Assembly (NCBI GenBank): GCA_003508835.1
Contig: PUFA01000021.1
Span: 9,898,501 to 9,962,500 of the forward strand
Source: Eonycteris spelaea
Lineage: Eukaryota; Chordata; Mammalia; Chiroptera; Pteropodidae
Length of the DNA: 64,000 bases
Direction: 5' to 3'
Positions 13,501-23,300 of the stretch are shown piece after piece. Each line of letters opens with the position of its first letter. Position 1 is the first letter of the stretch. The position numbers and the translations under genes were made by a program. The notes under the pieces are model-generated. The model was given only the letters and a program-made list of their open reading frames with translations, was not told the DNA's origin and did not search any database.

Positions 13501-14454
13501 CGATGTGAGGTTCATGATATGCTTCAGCTCCATCACCAGAGACACATAATGCCATGGACCATTTCATGGACACGTTCAATGTCTAATGTGGGGCCTCTTC
13601 TTCTGTTGATGACAAGGCACCTGAAGGGATGGCACACATGTTAGACCATTGTCTCAATGTATATTATTCCTTGAAAACTGGAAAATGTAGATTCCTACTC
13701 AAAAGAATGGAATGAGGAAGGAAGGTGATGGTGAGGAGGCCTTGAAAACCTACAATGAAAAGTAGAATATAGGGCAACTTGGATGTTGGAATACTTCACA
13801 TTTAGTATCTTTTCTTTTTTTAACTCAAAAAAATTTATTTTTACAAACAAGTGATTGATTGATATTATATTATAATAAAATAATTTTTATATCTCTCTGC
13901 TGCAGTATGGACAAAGGGGTTGAAAATTAGGAAAAATCTAAATGGCCACCATTGTTTAAATCAACAACTTCACTCTTTTTTCATTATGACTTGACTGTTT
14001 TTTTCTACTAGGACACAATATGGATTTGAAGGCTTATACAGGTCCCCCGGGGTAGTCTGATACCATATCAAGGGGCCCTATTGTTCTACATTAAACATCT
14101 TCTTTTGTATAAAGTTTTCTGAGAACGCCATTAATAAGTAGGAATCTGGAGGGAGGAAGCTTTAGATTCTTTCAGAAAAGTTAAAGATGAAGTTAGGAAG
14201 CTACTAAGGTTAGGAAGAGCCTTAAAAACATAAAGTCATCTCATATAAAGAATAGCAAGCAAACAAAGGCAGAAAGTTCTGATAGGCATTACAAACTAGA
14301 CATTCTGGATTGAAATAATCATTGGTCATCAGTGACAACTGATGATGATGTGGTCTGGAATATCTAACCACAAAATGAAAATAGTTTAGCAAGTTAAGCT
14401 GATAAATTTGCATTTGATTCAAGAGACAATAGTTTTAAAATTATACATTCCTTC
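13501..14454. other. Gene-free stretch, content not recognised
   Basis: No gene or repeat family that I can support. A short C/G block, 'gtcccccggggtag' (about 14042-14055), stands out from the AT-rich surroundings, but its origin is unknown. Confidence 0.35.
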
Positions 14455-14625
14455 ATGTGTATATATAATTGTACACACATATATGCTTATTAAGAAAATA
14501 TGTATCATCTCTATAATATTCATGTATAACTATAGAATTTATACATAAAATGATATATAAAATTTGTCTATGAAATTTATATTTAGCATAAATTATATAT
14601 ATACATATTTATATATCTATATGAA
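14455..14625. repeat. AT-rich low-complexity tract
   Basis: Degenerate TA/TATA-rich sequence over about 170 bp. It has no coding potential. Confidence 0.8.
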
Positions 14626-14826
14626 TGATATTGGTTATGGCCTCTTGTTGAATTGATTAGGTTTCAGTAAAAAGATTACCTCCATGAGAACTTTATTTCT
14701 GGGACAGAATCCTTACACAAGAGACAAAAGAGTTGGAAAAGACAGTCTTGATCTCCTGAACTGGGATGATGTTTCGGGACCCTCTATTTGTACTGCACCC
14801 CCCATACTCTGTTCCTGATTTTAAAA

Positions 14827-14856
14827 CATTCATTCATTCATTCATTCATTCATTCA
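14827..14856. repeat. (CATT)n microsatellite
   Basis: Seven uninterrupted CATT units. Confidence 0.95.
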
Positions 14857-14899
14857 AGAGGTTTCCAAAATTGCTAAACTCCAGGACCAAAGACACCTG

Positions 14900-15830
14900 T
14901 GTTCATCTCTGGCTTCGGCCACTTTAAACATGAAAGCATTCAGTCCAGTTTGGTAAGTGCGTACTTCTAAGTGCAGTCGATATAATATAAAATCCCAGAC
15001 TCATTGAATAGTCTCTCCTCCCCCAGCTCAATTCTAAGTCAGGCTTTGAAAGTTTCCGGGTCAGGGGTGCTGCTGGCTCCTTTTGTCTTTGTTCCTTTTC
15101 CGTGCAGGTTAGCTTCTGCTCTCGATCTAAGACTGGTCTCAAAGAGAAGAGTCCCACGTGGCTGGTGTGGTCGGAACCTCAAGTGGGTGCCTGCCAGCAT
15201 GGTAAACGGTCCCGAACAAACTCGTTTTCTCTTATGCAGTGCTTTGGCGGATTCCTTGTCAGTCAGTAGTTTGTCCTGAGTCATCTCGGCTACTCACCTG
15301 CTAAGAACAATATCTTTTCGGTTTGGCCACCTGTGACTCCTCCTCTGCCCGCTCCTAAGGTCTAGCACCCACCCCTCTGTTTTGGTGTCCCTTTGTCCTT
15401 TCAGGGAAACCCTCTGTGGGATCCCTTTTAAGGGTTCTCCATAACACGGTCCATGTCTGGACTTTAATCACTTTCTCTCAGTGTGGAAATGTAGCTTGAC
15501 CTAACGTACTCCCCTCCTCTTTCCTCTGGGCCTCGAAGGTCAGAATTCTCTCTAAGTCACTTTCCCTTAGCTTGAGGTAATGGGAAGTGTCACCTCAGCT
15601 TCCCCATGAGTGTGTGTGATGGTCACAGAGCTCACTAACAGCTCACTCTCTAAATAAGTCTTCTCAGTCCTTCTTCGTCCTTTTTAGGCTGAAGTCGGCC
15701 ACTAGCTAATGCTGGCAGGGTCGGTTTGGGACAGGCCTCTCTTCTCCACACCACTTAGGTGTACCCGGAGTTTATTGTATAGTGCTTCACGTTAGAGGAA
15801 TTATGTTGAAGGAGAGTGGCACTTAATAAC
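14900..15830. other. Locally GC-richer block of unknown identity
   Basis: This roughly 0.9 kb block is visibly richer in G+C and CpG than the DNA on either side, with several CpG-containing words such as 'cccacgtgg', 'ggtcccgaac' and 'gtgtacccggag'. Open frames of 75-91 codons overlap on both strands at 14924-15284, but none resembles a known family. It could be an old LTR, a decayed retrocopy or regulatory DNA. Nothing in the sequence decides between these. Confidence 0.4.
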
Positions 15831-16739
15831 CCGTTATACTCTCAAATTGGAAAATCCAGGAAAACGGAGATGAAATAAGTTTGGAAGAAAATTTTGACAA
15901 ATAGAACCAATGCACAAAAATGGCAAGATAATCTCATAATGTGAGATTCTGGCCACCCAAGTCTGAAGGAACCATTTGGGGCGGTGTGCCCAGAATAAAA
16001 CCTTTCCTTTTCTGACTTGGCCAGTCGGGTACATCTATATTTAAAGTGGTCTATAATTTTGTTTTCTAATCTAGGTTTGGACCTCTAGGTATAATTCTTA
16101 AAGAGAAAGAAGGTAGCCATATGGAAATGTAAAATCTAAGAACTAAGGGGTAGTTTTCATGTTGTAAATGCCCATAGGAAAAAGAATCCACCTTGGTTTC
16201 CCACAGTTTTATATTCTGGTTATTTTCTTGTTCATATGGATCTAATTCTACAACAACACCCCTGGGCTTTCACAATAGCCCAGAAAAATTTATTGTCCAA
16301 ACACCCAGCAGCTTAACTTCTAGCTTAAACCAGTCCACATGAAGAAATAAGATTTTATTCCTATCTTCATATTGTGTTTAGAATGGAACCAGACACATTA
16401 GTTTAGAAGATTGCACTGGATCACTGGAATAAAATAATTAAAATGTTAAATTCTTTTCAAAGAGATGATTTAAAACAGATGGTTATCTGCATCATGATGG
16501 TGGCATTTATTTATGAATTATCTCACATTTCAGATACTTGTTTGGGAGGTAAGATGACAAAGGAATCACACATGTAGATACTAATGTGCATTCTCAAATC
16601 AGATTTATCTCCCACAAAACCTACATTACAATTAATAACCTAGAAAAAACTCAGCTTGTTCTGCTTGTGCTCTGGACCTAGTGAGCCAGGCTGGCCAGTT
16701 AGATCTCTCGCAATAGACACAGCAAGATGTCAGTTAGTG
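15831..16739. other. Flank upstream of the RNF167 retrocopy
   Basis: AT-rich, unannotated DNA. The change to CpG-rich sequence near 16740 marks the approximate 5' boundary of the retrocopy. I could not find a convincing target-site duplication matching the sequence after 18466. Confidence 0.4.
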
Positions 16740-16740
16740 G

Positions 16741-16905
16741 GAGGCAGGTGTGTCGTGCGCACTCTCGCGAGATCCGACCAAACCGCGGTGGTGGTGGCGG
16801 ACCAGCCTGAGGACCACAGGACCGGAAGTCCGTCATCTTTGAGCATCCAATGCTGGAAACGCCCTGACTTTTTTTTTTTTTTTTTTTTTTTACCGGAAAC
16901 CGTTT
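16741..16905 (+). promoter_or_regulatory. CpG-rich promoter-like start of the retrocopy leader
   Basis: A TCTCGCGAGA palindrome lies at 16763-16772. This is the known core-promoter element of many CpG-island genes, bound by BANP. An ETS-type ACCGGAAGT lies at 16821-16829, followed by a YY1-like 'ccgtcatcttt' (16830-16840) and a second GGAA-type word, 'accggaaacc', at 16892-16901. CpGs are dense between 16753 and 16830 and sparse outside. The motifs are seen directly. That they drive transcription here is inference. They suggest that the inserted RNA started upstream and carried parental promoter DNA. Confidence 0.5.
16869..16891. repeat. Poly-T run inside the retrocopy leader
   Basis: An uninterrupted run of 23 T residues lies between 'gccctgac' and 'accggaaacc'. 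It may be an expansion of a shorter parental T run, or a later insertion. It would place a U-rich tract in the 5' UTR if the copy is transcribed. Confidence 0.95.
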
Positions 16906-17254
16906 TTCAGGGGATGAGAAGACGTCCCCTTGGCTTGAAGTCCCGCTTCCTTGAGCTCCCCACCCTTCCGGCAGTTTTCCTGTCACCTGTACTTGGCTCC
17001 ATCCCCTTTCCCTGTTTTAGCCCTGTACCAGAAAACGGTACTTTCAGGGTCTCGGTCCCAGCTGCACTAAAAGGGTTGGATATCTTACTCCCCAAATCTG
17101 GGTTCCTCCTTCGTGCCCCTATGTAGCTGGGAAGTGGGACCTGGGGTGACTGGCCCCCTGGGGTCCTGAAGGAGGGGCAGAGAGGGGCACAGAACTCCCT
17201 TCTGCCCCTGCTGCCCGGAAGTGCCTCCCAGCCTGTCCCCTCCCTTCTGCTGCT

Positions 17255-18274
17255 ATGAATCCTTCAACATTCCTGCTTCCTGTGGTCGTGGCCACTGTGC
17301 TGTGGGGAGCAGCCCCCATCTGGGGGCTCATTCGAGCGACTTCGGACCACAATGTCAGCATGGACTTCGCAGACCTCCCAGCTCTCTTTGGCTCGGCCTT
17401 GAGCCCAGAGGGACTTCAGGGGTTCCTTGTGGAGGCTCGCCCAGCCAATGCCTGCAGCCCCATTGCTCCCCCACCCCCAGCCCTGGTCAGCGGGCCAGTC
17501 TTCATTGCACTACTTCGAAGATACGACTGCAGCTTTGATCACAAGGTCCTGAACGTCCAGAAGGCTGGGTACGATGCAGCTGTGGTGCACAACGTGAATT
17601 CCAATAAACTGCTGAACATGATGTGGAGTAGCGTGGAAATCCGGCAGCAGATCCGGATCCCATCTGTGTTTATTGGGGCGAGGAGCTCCGAGTACCTGCG
17701 TGCCCTCTTCCTCTACCAGAAGGGGGCTCAGGTGCTTCTGGTCCCAGACAACAGCTTCATCTTGATCTATTACTGCCTCATCCCTTTCACAGGGATTGTG
17801 GGACTATTAATTTTGACTGGAGCAGTAATGCTACTTCGTTGTATCCAGCACCAGAAACAGCTCCAGCGAAATCGACTGTCCCAACAGCAGCTGAAACTGA
17901 TCCCTACACATGACTATCAGAAGGGAGATCAGTATGACGTCTGCGTCATCTGCTTGGAGGAATATGAAGATGGGGACAGGCTGAGGGTACTTCCCTGTAC
18001 TCATGCCTATCACAGCCGCTGTGTAGACCCTTGGCTCACTCGGACCCGGAAGACCTGTCCTATCTGCAAGGAGCCCGTTCAGCAGGAGGAAGAAACTCAG
18101 GGGCAAGAAAGAGAGCCAAGGGGCCGCACTGCCTCAGAACGGACCCCTCTTCTGGGCACTGGCCCCACGCTTCCCACATCCTTTGGCTCCCTAGCCCCCG
18201 CACCGCTTGTTTTTCCTTCAACAGACCCTTCGCCTCCTCTATCCTCCTCTTCTTCAGCTGTCAACCTGGTCTAA
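17255..18274 (+). CDS. RNF167: RNF167-like RING-H2 E3 ubiquitin ligase, intact intronless retrocopy frame (339 aa)
   Basis: RNF167 is an endosomal and lysosomal membrane E3 ubiquitin ligase of the PA-TM-RING family (with RNF13). The frame shows an N-terminal signal peptide (about residues 1-24), an N-glycosylation sequon N33-V-S, and a protease-associated luminal region (about 40-160). A transmembrane helix spans about 168-194, and a RING-H2 finger spans 230-271. The zinc ligands C230, C233, C248, H250, H253, C256, C268 and C271 are all present, as is the Pro-Trp of the E2-binding face (W260). A Ser/Pro-rich tail contains E295-R-T-P-L299-L300, an acidic-dileucine sorting motif. Human RNF167 is about 350 aa. 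The shortening lies mainly just after the RING and keeps the frame. Several acidic residues of the luminal domain look replaced, which hints at relaxed constraint. The start has G at -3. The ORF is certain and the family is near certain. Whether it is expressed is unknown. The symbol names the parent. Confidence 0.85.
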   Translation: MNPSTFLLPVVVATVLWGAAPIWGLIRATSDHNVSMDFADLPALFGSALSPEGLQGFLVEARPANACSPIAPPPPALVSGPVFIALLRRYDCSFDHKVLNVQKAGYDAAVVHNVNSNKLLNMMWSSVEIRQQIRIPSVFIGARSSEYLRALFLYQKGAQVLLVPDNSFILIYYCLIPFTGIVGLLILTGAVMLLRCIQHQKQLQRNRLSQQQLKLIPTHDYQKGDQYDVCVICLEEYEDGDRLRVLPCTHAYHSRCVDPWLTRTRKTCPICKEPVQQEEETQGQEREPRGRTASERTPLLGTGPTLPTSFGSLAPAPLVFPSTDPSPPLSSSSSAVNLV

Positions 18275-18434
18275 ATAATTCACTTCCCCACCCCGACCTA
18301 TTTGCACAGACCCTCTTGCTCCCTAAGTCTTCTATGTGGAGGGATAAGGGACATTTCCTCCCCAGGTTTCTCTCTTACCCAAACCTTTAAAGGGGGTGGG
18401 GGGACAACAGGACTGGGTCTTCGCTTACTAGGTT

Positions 18435-18440
18435 AATAAA
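18435..18440 (+). terminator. Polyadenylation signal AATAAA
   Basis: Canonical hexamer 161 bp after the stop codon, followed about 17 bp later by an A-rich end. The spacing is what is expected for a processed mRNA end copied into DNA. Confidence 0.8.
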
Positions 18441-18466
18441 ACTGTTTTTGTGGACTAAAAACAAAA

Positions 18467-19104
18467 TTATTCAGATATGTGTGAAACCTGTCAAGAACAA
18501 TTTGAAGAGCTATTTTTATAATTTGTGTCAAGGACGAAAAAAATAATTAAAGGCTTTGTTTTAAATCACTCTTAGAGTATCTAAAATTTACTTTGGGCTA
18601 ACAACATTTTGCATTTGGTTCATAATGCAATTGCTCATATCTAGAAAAATTTTAATGCATTTCCTCTGTTTTTGATTAGGATAAATATGAAGTAAACCAC
18701 ACTTATCTAAATGTTTAATGGTCATCAGTTAATACCTAAAGAATGCAAAACCTTTGAAATGCCTGCACAGCAAAAAATCATTTGGTTTTAGGTCACTTGT
18801 CCTCTGATTTTCCTATGTGTTAAGTAGCTGGTTAAATACAACAGATTTAATTGCTTTATAGCATGTGGTCATTTACCATTTTAATATGGGGTGGAATTTT
18901 AAGAGAGTTCTCTTTAGCTTTGTATTTTTAACTCTCAGAATGAAAAGCCTACTTAAATGAAGGAAATAGGCAGCATCAAATGCTTTCACCTGAGAGTGAT
19001 AATTAATTGTACAACTATTTTCATGCAAGCCTTGAACTAAACTCTTAGAACACACTGACAGACTTCTATCTCGGAAAAAAAGAATCAATAATCATAAGAT
19101 CTAT
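18467..19104. other. 3' flank of the retrocopy, no feature recognised
   Basis: AT-rich DNA with no gene or nameable repeat. Confidence 0.4.
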
Positions 19105-19200
19105 TACTTAAGCTAATATATAATTTTATATATTTATATATAATTATATATTATAAATTATATAAATTATATATATAATTTATATATTATAATTTTATTT
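19105..19200. repeat. AT-rich palindromic tract
   Basis: Almost pure A/T over about 95 bp. A perfect 24-bp palindrome lies at 19161-19184, extended imperfectly on both sides. It could extrude a cruciform, as AT-rich palindromes do. No coding potential. Confidence 0.85.
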
Positions 19201-19284
19201 GATTTAACCTATTAAATCAAGTCTCAATACTACTGTAGTTGATTATCTCTCCTATTTACTAATGTTATGATCTAGTTTTTCAAT

Positions 19285-19790
19285 TTGAGATTTCTTGCAA
19301 CACGCCTTGATAAGCATTACAACAATATCAAGGGCTGCGGTATGTTGGGTCCCCAAGGAACAGATCTTGAGGTGGAATTTTGTGTGCATAAGTTGGCTGA
19401 GAAATTAAGGAAGCAAAACTGGGCAGAGATAAATGTCGAAGGGTGGTATGTTTGTGCCAGAAGCCTTAACAGATTCCCCGCAGAGCTGTCTCAAAGTGAA
19501 GCAAGAGGGCTGGGCCCGCATGCCCCTGAAGTGACCAGTGATTTCTTACAGCCTGTCACAGGGGAAGAGGCTCTCACAGAGGGCTGTCATATCTTGGGCC
19601 AGATAGCTCTGTTCAGACAGGACAGTTTCTGGAGAGGAACTCAGCGGAGAGTCTTTGCAACCAATGCTCAGTAGCTGGAGGAATGAGAGCTTTAGTCTTG
19701 AGGAGGGCGGGTCTGGGCAGTGGTTGTAGCAGCAGAAATAAAGATTTACGAAGGGCACAGGGGTCAGAACAAGAAGAGAGACACTTCAGA
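19285..19790. other. Unidentified segment, possibly an old repeat
   Basis: Higher in G+C than its flanks. A 129-codon frame at 19285-19674 (+) has no recognisable domain, signal peptide or family resemblance. Words such as 'ggtccccaaggaacagatc' followed by 'ttgaggtggaatttt' recall ancient interspersed repeats, but I cannot name one. Treat as an undetermined repeat or non-coding DNA. Confidence 0.3.
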
Positions 19791-20029
19791 GCTTACTTTG
19801 TGCAGGGGTCCTTTCTGTTTTAACATGATACTCTGAAGTTAGTACTAATACAGAAAGTGCCCAATTATATTTATATAAGCTTCCTCTAATGTGAGTTAAT
19901 ACCAAGAAAGTGGCCTTTGTTAAGGTAGTTGGTGATGAGATGAAAGAGGAAGCAAAGACTGCTAAGAGTTTGCAACAGGATTTTCCCCAGTTTCCAGGCA
20001 AGAAAAAGGCAATTGCTTAGTGTTGCATG

Positions 20030-20225
20030 GTCTTAATGAGCATCTACTGAGCTTATATAATATTCCAGGCACTGCAAAGACTGGTGATACAAAGAAAAAA
20101 AAAATCCCATACTCAATTTTTTGATTTTATGAGTAAACAAACAAGTAAACAGTCATCGCAAAGCATGGTGCTTGTGACAAGTAGAAAGAGAGAAATACGT
20201 GATTCAGGAAGAATTATCCACTAGT
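20030..20225. mobile_element. L1M-type LINE 3' region, partial
   Basis: The order 'catctactgagcttatat', 'attccaggcactgcaaagac', 'tggtgatacaaag', then an interrupted A run and 'taaacaaacaagtaaacag' follows the pattern shared by ancient L1M 3' regions. Diverged and non-coding. Confidence 0.5.
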
Positions 20226-20943
20226 GTGCTGGAGTGGCTGTACACTCCAGAAAGCCAGTTGTTAAATTTTCGGAAAAATTGCCATGTTGTTGCTAAACAT
20301 AGGCATTACTAAAAATAAAATTATATAAACTTACCATTATATAATTATATTTTTAAAAAAGTCAATACATACTCAAAAATGATCGCTTCCAAATAATTTT
20401 ACTATTAATTTATACTCTTGAGCTTCTTTATGTCCATTAGGTCAGTTCTATGTTGGTCTCATATAATGGTGTGCTACTGCCTGTATCTTCTGATCTCAGT
20501 GTTCAGCGACATTATACTGGAGCTTGTAAATGGTCATGATGGAAGTATTTGCCTCACAAAAATTGGCAAATGCTTCCTCTCTCACCTCACTCTCCACAGA
20601 ATTGATTTGGATTTATTGTTTTGTTGGTTACCTAGACTTAAGAAAGTAACAGAGAAAATATAAATAATGCAGATTAAACTTAACTATGTATCTGTCTAAC
20701 CATTACATTGAGGATAGCATGAAAAGTTGAGGAATCTTCCAGTATTCGAAAACTATATCTGATTTGGCAAATAAATCCTTACACTGTTGATAAATGAGTG
20801 AAGTTGTCACATATATCTTCATTTCCCCCTTTTGACTTACTTATTAGAATAAACGGAAATATTAACTAATATTTATGTCAAACTATATTGATTTGTCAAT
20901 GGTGTAGACAACTTCTAAATTAGGAAGTAATCAAGCATTTATT
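20226..20943. other. Gene-free stretch, content not recognised
   Basis: No gene or repeat family supported. An 81-codon frame at 20418-20663 has no recognised relative. Confidence 0.4.
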
Positions 20944-21702
20944 TACATAGAAGTCCTCCTCACCCATGGGAGATATGTTCCAAGACCCCAGTAGATGCCT
21001 GAAACTGTGGATAGCACCGAAACCTATATATACTATGTTTTGTCCCGTACATACATAAGTATGATAAAGTTTAATTTAAAAATTAGGCACCGTAAGAATT
21101 AACAATAATAACTAATAGTAAAATACAAAAATTATAACAATATGCAGTAATAAAAGTTATGTGACTACGGTTTTTCTCTCTCAAGATATCTTATTGTACT
21201 GTACTCACCTGGACTCTTCTTGGGATGATGTGAGATAAAATGCTTACGTGATAAAGTGAGGCGAATGACATAGGCATTGTGACGTAGAGTTAAGACTTTT
21301 ATTGACTTGACAATATGTAACAAGCACATTGGTTTGTCCAAGTTGTCAGCATCATTACTCTTATGCTTCAGGGCCATTATTAAGTAAAATAAGGTTGACT
21401 TGAACACATACACTGTAATACCACAATAGTCTATCTGATAACAGAGACAGCTACCAAGTGACTAAAGGGCAGGTAGCATATTCAGCGTGGAGATGCTGGA
21501 CAATGGATGATTTACATCCTGGCAGAAGCGAGCAAGACTGCGAGGGAGTTCATCAGACTACCCAGCATGGTGCACAGTTTAAGACTTATGAATTTTTTAT
21601 TTGTGGAATTTTTCATTTAATAGTTTCAGACCACAGTGGACTGGGGATAATTGAAGCTATGAAAAGCAAAGCCGTGGATAAGGGGTGGGGGACTACTGTA
21701 TT
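20944..21702. mobile_element. Tigger-type non-autonomous DNA transposon, nearly complete
   Basis: The left end reads 'tacatagaagtcctcctcac' and the right end 'ggggactactgta', which are decayed inverted copies of the terminus family that reads 'cagtagtcc' and flanks a TA. Near the left end are 'atgttccaagaccccagtag', 'atgcctgaaactgtggatag' and 'cctatatatactatgtttt'. Near the right end is 'agccgtggataagggg'. This arrangement is that of Tigger-related (TcMar) elements. There is no transposase frame. The length of about 760 bp suggests an internally deleted copy. Confidence 0.75.
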
Positions 21703-23208
21703 CTGATTTTATGAAATCATGGTTGAAGTGCAACCATAGTTTGCCTATATATACAAGAGTTCAGCAAAAATTAGGTTAAGTATTCTATGATAACAAATTG
21801 ACTATGCCATATTTATAATAAAGATACTGCATACATATTTTTATAAATTGTATATTATACATCCTTTCACATCAGTAAAAATTATAATAAAATTATGTAC
21901 ATATATACCCGAGCATTTTTTTCCCCACAAGAGCAAGTTGTTAAACCTTTTCCAGTCCAACCGGATAAAGCAGAGCTAACATAGAAGTTTACACAATTAT
22001 TGTGCAAGCAAATGGAGGCACCTGTAACTCAGTTGGAAAGGATGAAGTGAAAAGAAGGAAGTGAAAGAGAAACACTGAGACGAGATAACCAGTAGAATTC
22101 AGTTTCCTCCTATTTCTGTAGTACTATGTTCTGCTTTTCAGCAGATCATGAGGAAGATAAAATTCTCAGGCTCTCTTACGTTCTGTCATCAGTATTATGG
22201 ATTACAAATGCATTAATTGTTTGGACTGATCAAGGTGTTCAAATGCAGTACTTACAGTCAATTGTATTTCTACTACTACTACATTTTTGTGACAATCTAT
22301 TAAGAAACGTTGAAATTACCTGCTCTCCCTCGTGAGATGGTTCTAGGCTGTCTTGCTCTGTAGGAATTCTCTCTTGAGTGTTCTCTATGGCAGAACTATT
22401 TACTTGAATTACTTTGGGGAACTTAATTCTACCTCTCACCATTGGAAAGCACCATCCTTCTATTACCCAAAAATCTAAGTCCTGGTTTTCATATTAAACA
22501 TGATGGAATTCGTCACCTTCCAGAGGCTGTGATGGAATATTTTACGCAACACACCACAGGAGAGCATTTCTTTAGGTAAGTTCTGCTTTCAACCTTCCCC
22601 AGAGCATTTTTTCCAAGTTCCAGGTCTCAAAACTGCTCCCTTCACATTTATTTTGCTACTTTCCTCACATCAACATGCTTTATTTAATTTTTGACAAATC
22701 AGAAATATCTTGGAATTTAAAGTCAAAAATTCAGGTTTTTCCCCCCAGTCGAAACCATTTTCAGAATTTGTTGACGTTTTAAAAGTGATTTGAAAAAATA
22801 GTTTCTAGAGACTGAAAAATTACTGGTGGCTTAAAAGATTTTTCTTTAAAAAACACTTTTTTCTTCAAAAAGGTTATTGAATAGCACCTCCGTAGGCTGT
22901 AAATTCCTTCAGAGAAGAAACAATGAATTTCATCTCATTATCCTGAGGTGCTAACCTATGACTGTCAAATACCTGAATAAATACGTAAATGAATCATTTT
23001 AAATCACTTCTTTAAAACGTGATTGTATCAATGAAGTTACAAATATATGTTTTTTCACAATCAGTATGTCCTGTAACAAATCAGTGTGGATGAAGTCAGC
23101 GGACTGTTTTTAAAGATGCATTGATGCTGGCAAAGGAGCTGCTGATTCCGTTGTCTCTGACCTTTTCTCAGATAGTCATTCCAACTCTACATATTAAAAC
23201 AAATCTAC
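21703..23208. other. Gene-free stretch, content not recognised
   Basis: AT-rich DNA with no supported gene. Frames of 60-70 codons show no family resemblance. Confidence 0.4.
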
Positions 23209-23300
23209 TCATTCATCCCTTCATCCATCTACCCGTTCATTCGTCCAACCATCCATCCATCCACCCATCCATCCATCCATCCATCCAATCATCCATCCTT
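23209..23300. repeat. (CATC)n/(CATT)n microsatellite
   Basis: Degenerate tetranucleotide tract, purest from about 23250 to 23286. Repetitive His/Pro/Ser frames across it are artefacts. Confidence 0.9.

Larger units (their letters stand above)
16740..18466 (+). mobile_element. Processed retrocopy of RNF167 (L1-type mRNA insertion)
   Basis: This segment has the layout of a full-length reverse-transcribed mRNA: a GC-rich leader of about 515 bp, a continuous coding frame with no introns, a 3' UTR of about 180 bp, an AATAAA at 18435-18440 and a short A-rich end (about 18457-18466). The parental RNF167 gene in mammals is split by multiple introns, so an uninterrupted copy in AT-rich DNA is best explained by L1-mediated retroposition. 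The A tail is eroded and no clear target-site duplication is visible, so the insertion is not very recent. Both boundaries are approximate, the 5' one more so. Confidence 0.85.

Noticed and set aside
16699..17361. Minus-strand frames of 62-95 codons over the RNF167 leader
   Set aside because: GC-rich leader DNA lowers stop density, and one frame contains a poly-Lys from the T23 run. No sign of a protein.
17831..18390. Alternative frames overlapping the RNF167 coding region (18031-18390 + and 17831-18106 -)
   Set aside because: They are shadows of the real frame, which carries all the domain features.
18435..18440. Possibility that this is the parental, native RNF167 gene
   Set aside because: The coding region is continuous, while the native gene is interrupted by several introns. 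The eroded A-rich end after AATAAA also fits a processed copy.
23209..23300. Regularly spaced short repeats that could be mistaken for a CRISPR array
   Set aside because: Units are 4 bp in direct tandem without spacers, and the host is a mammal.
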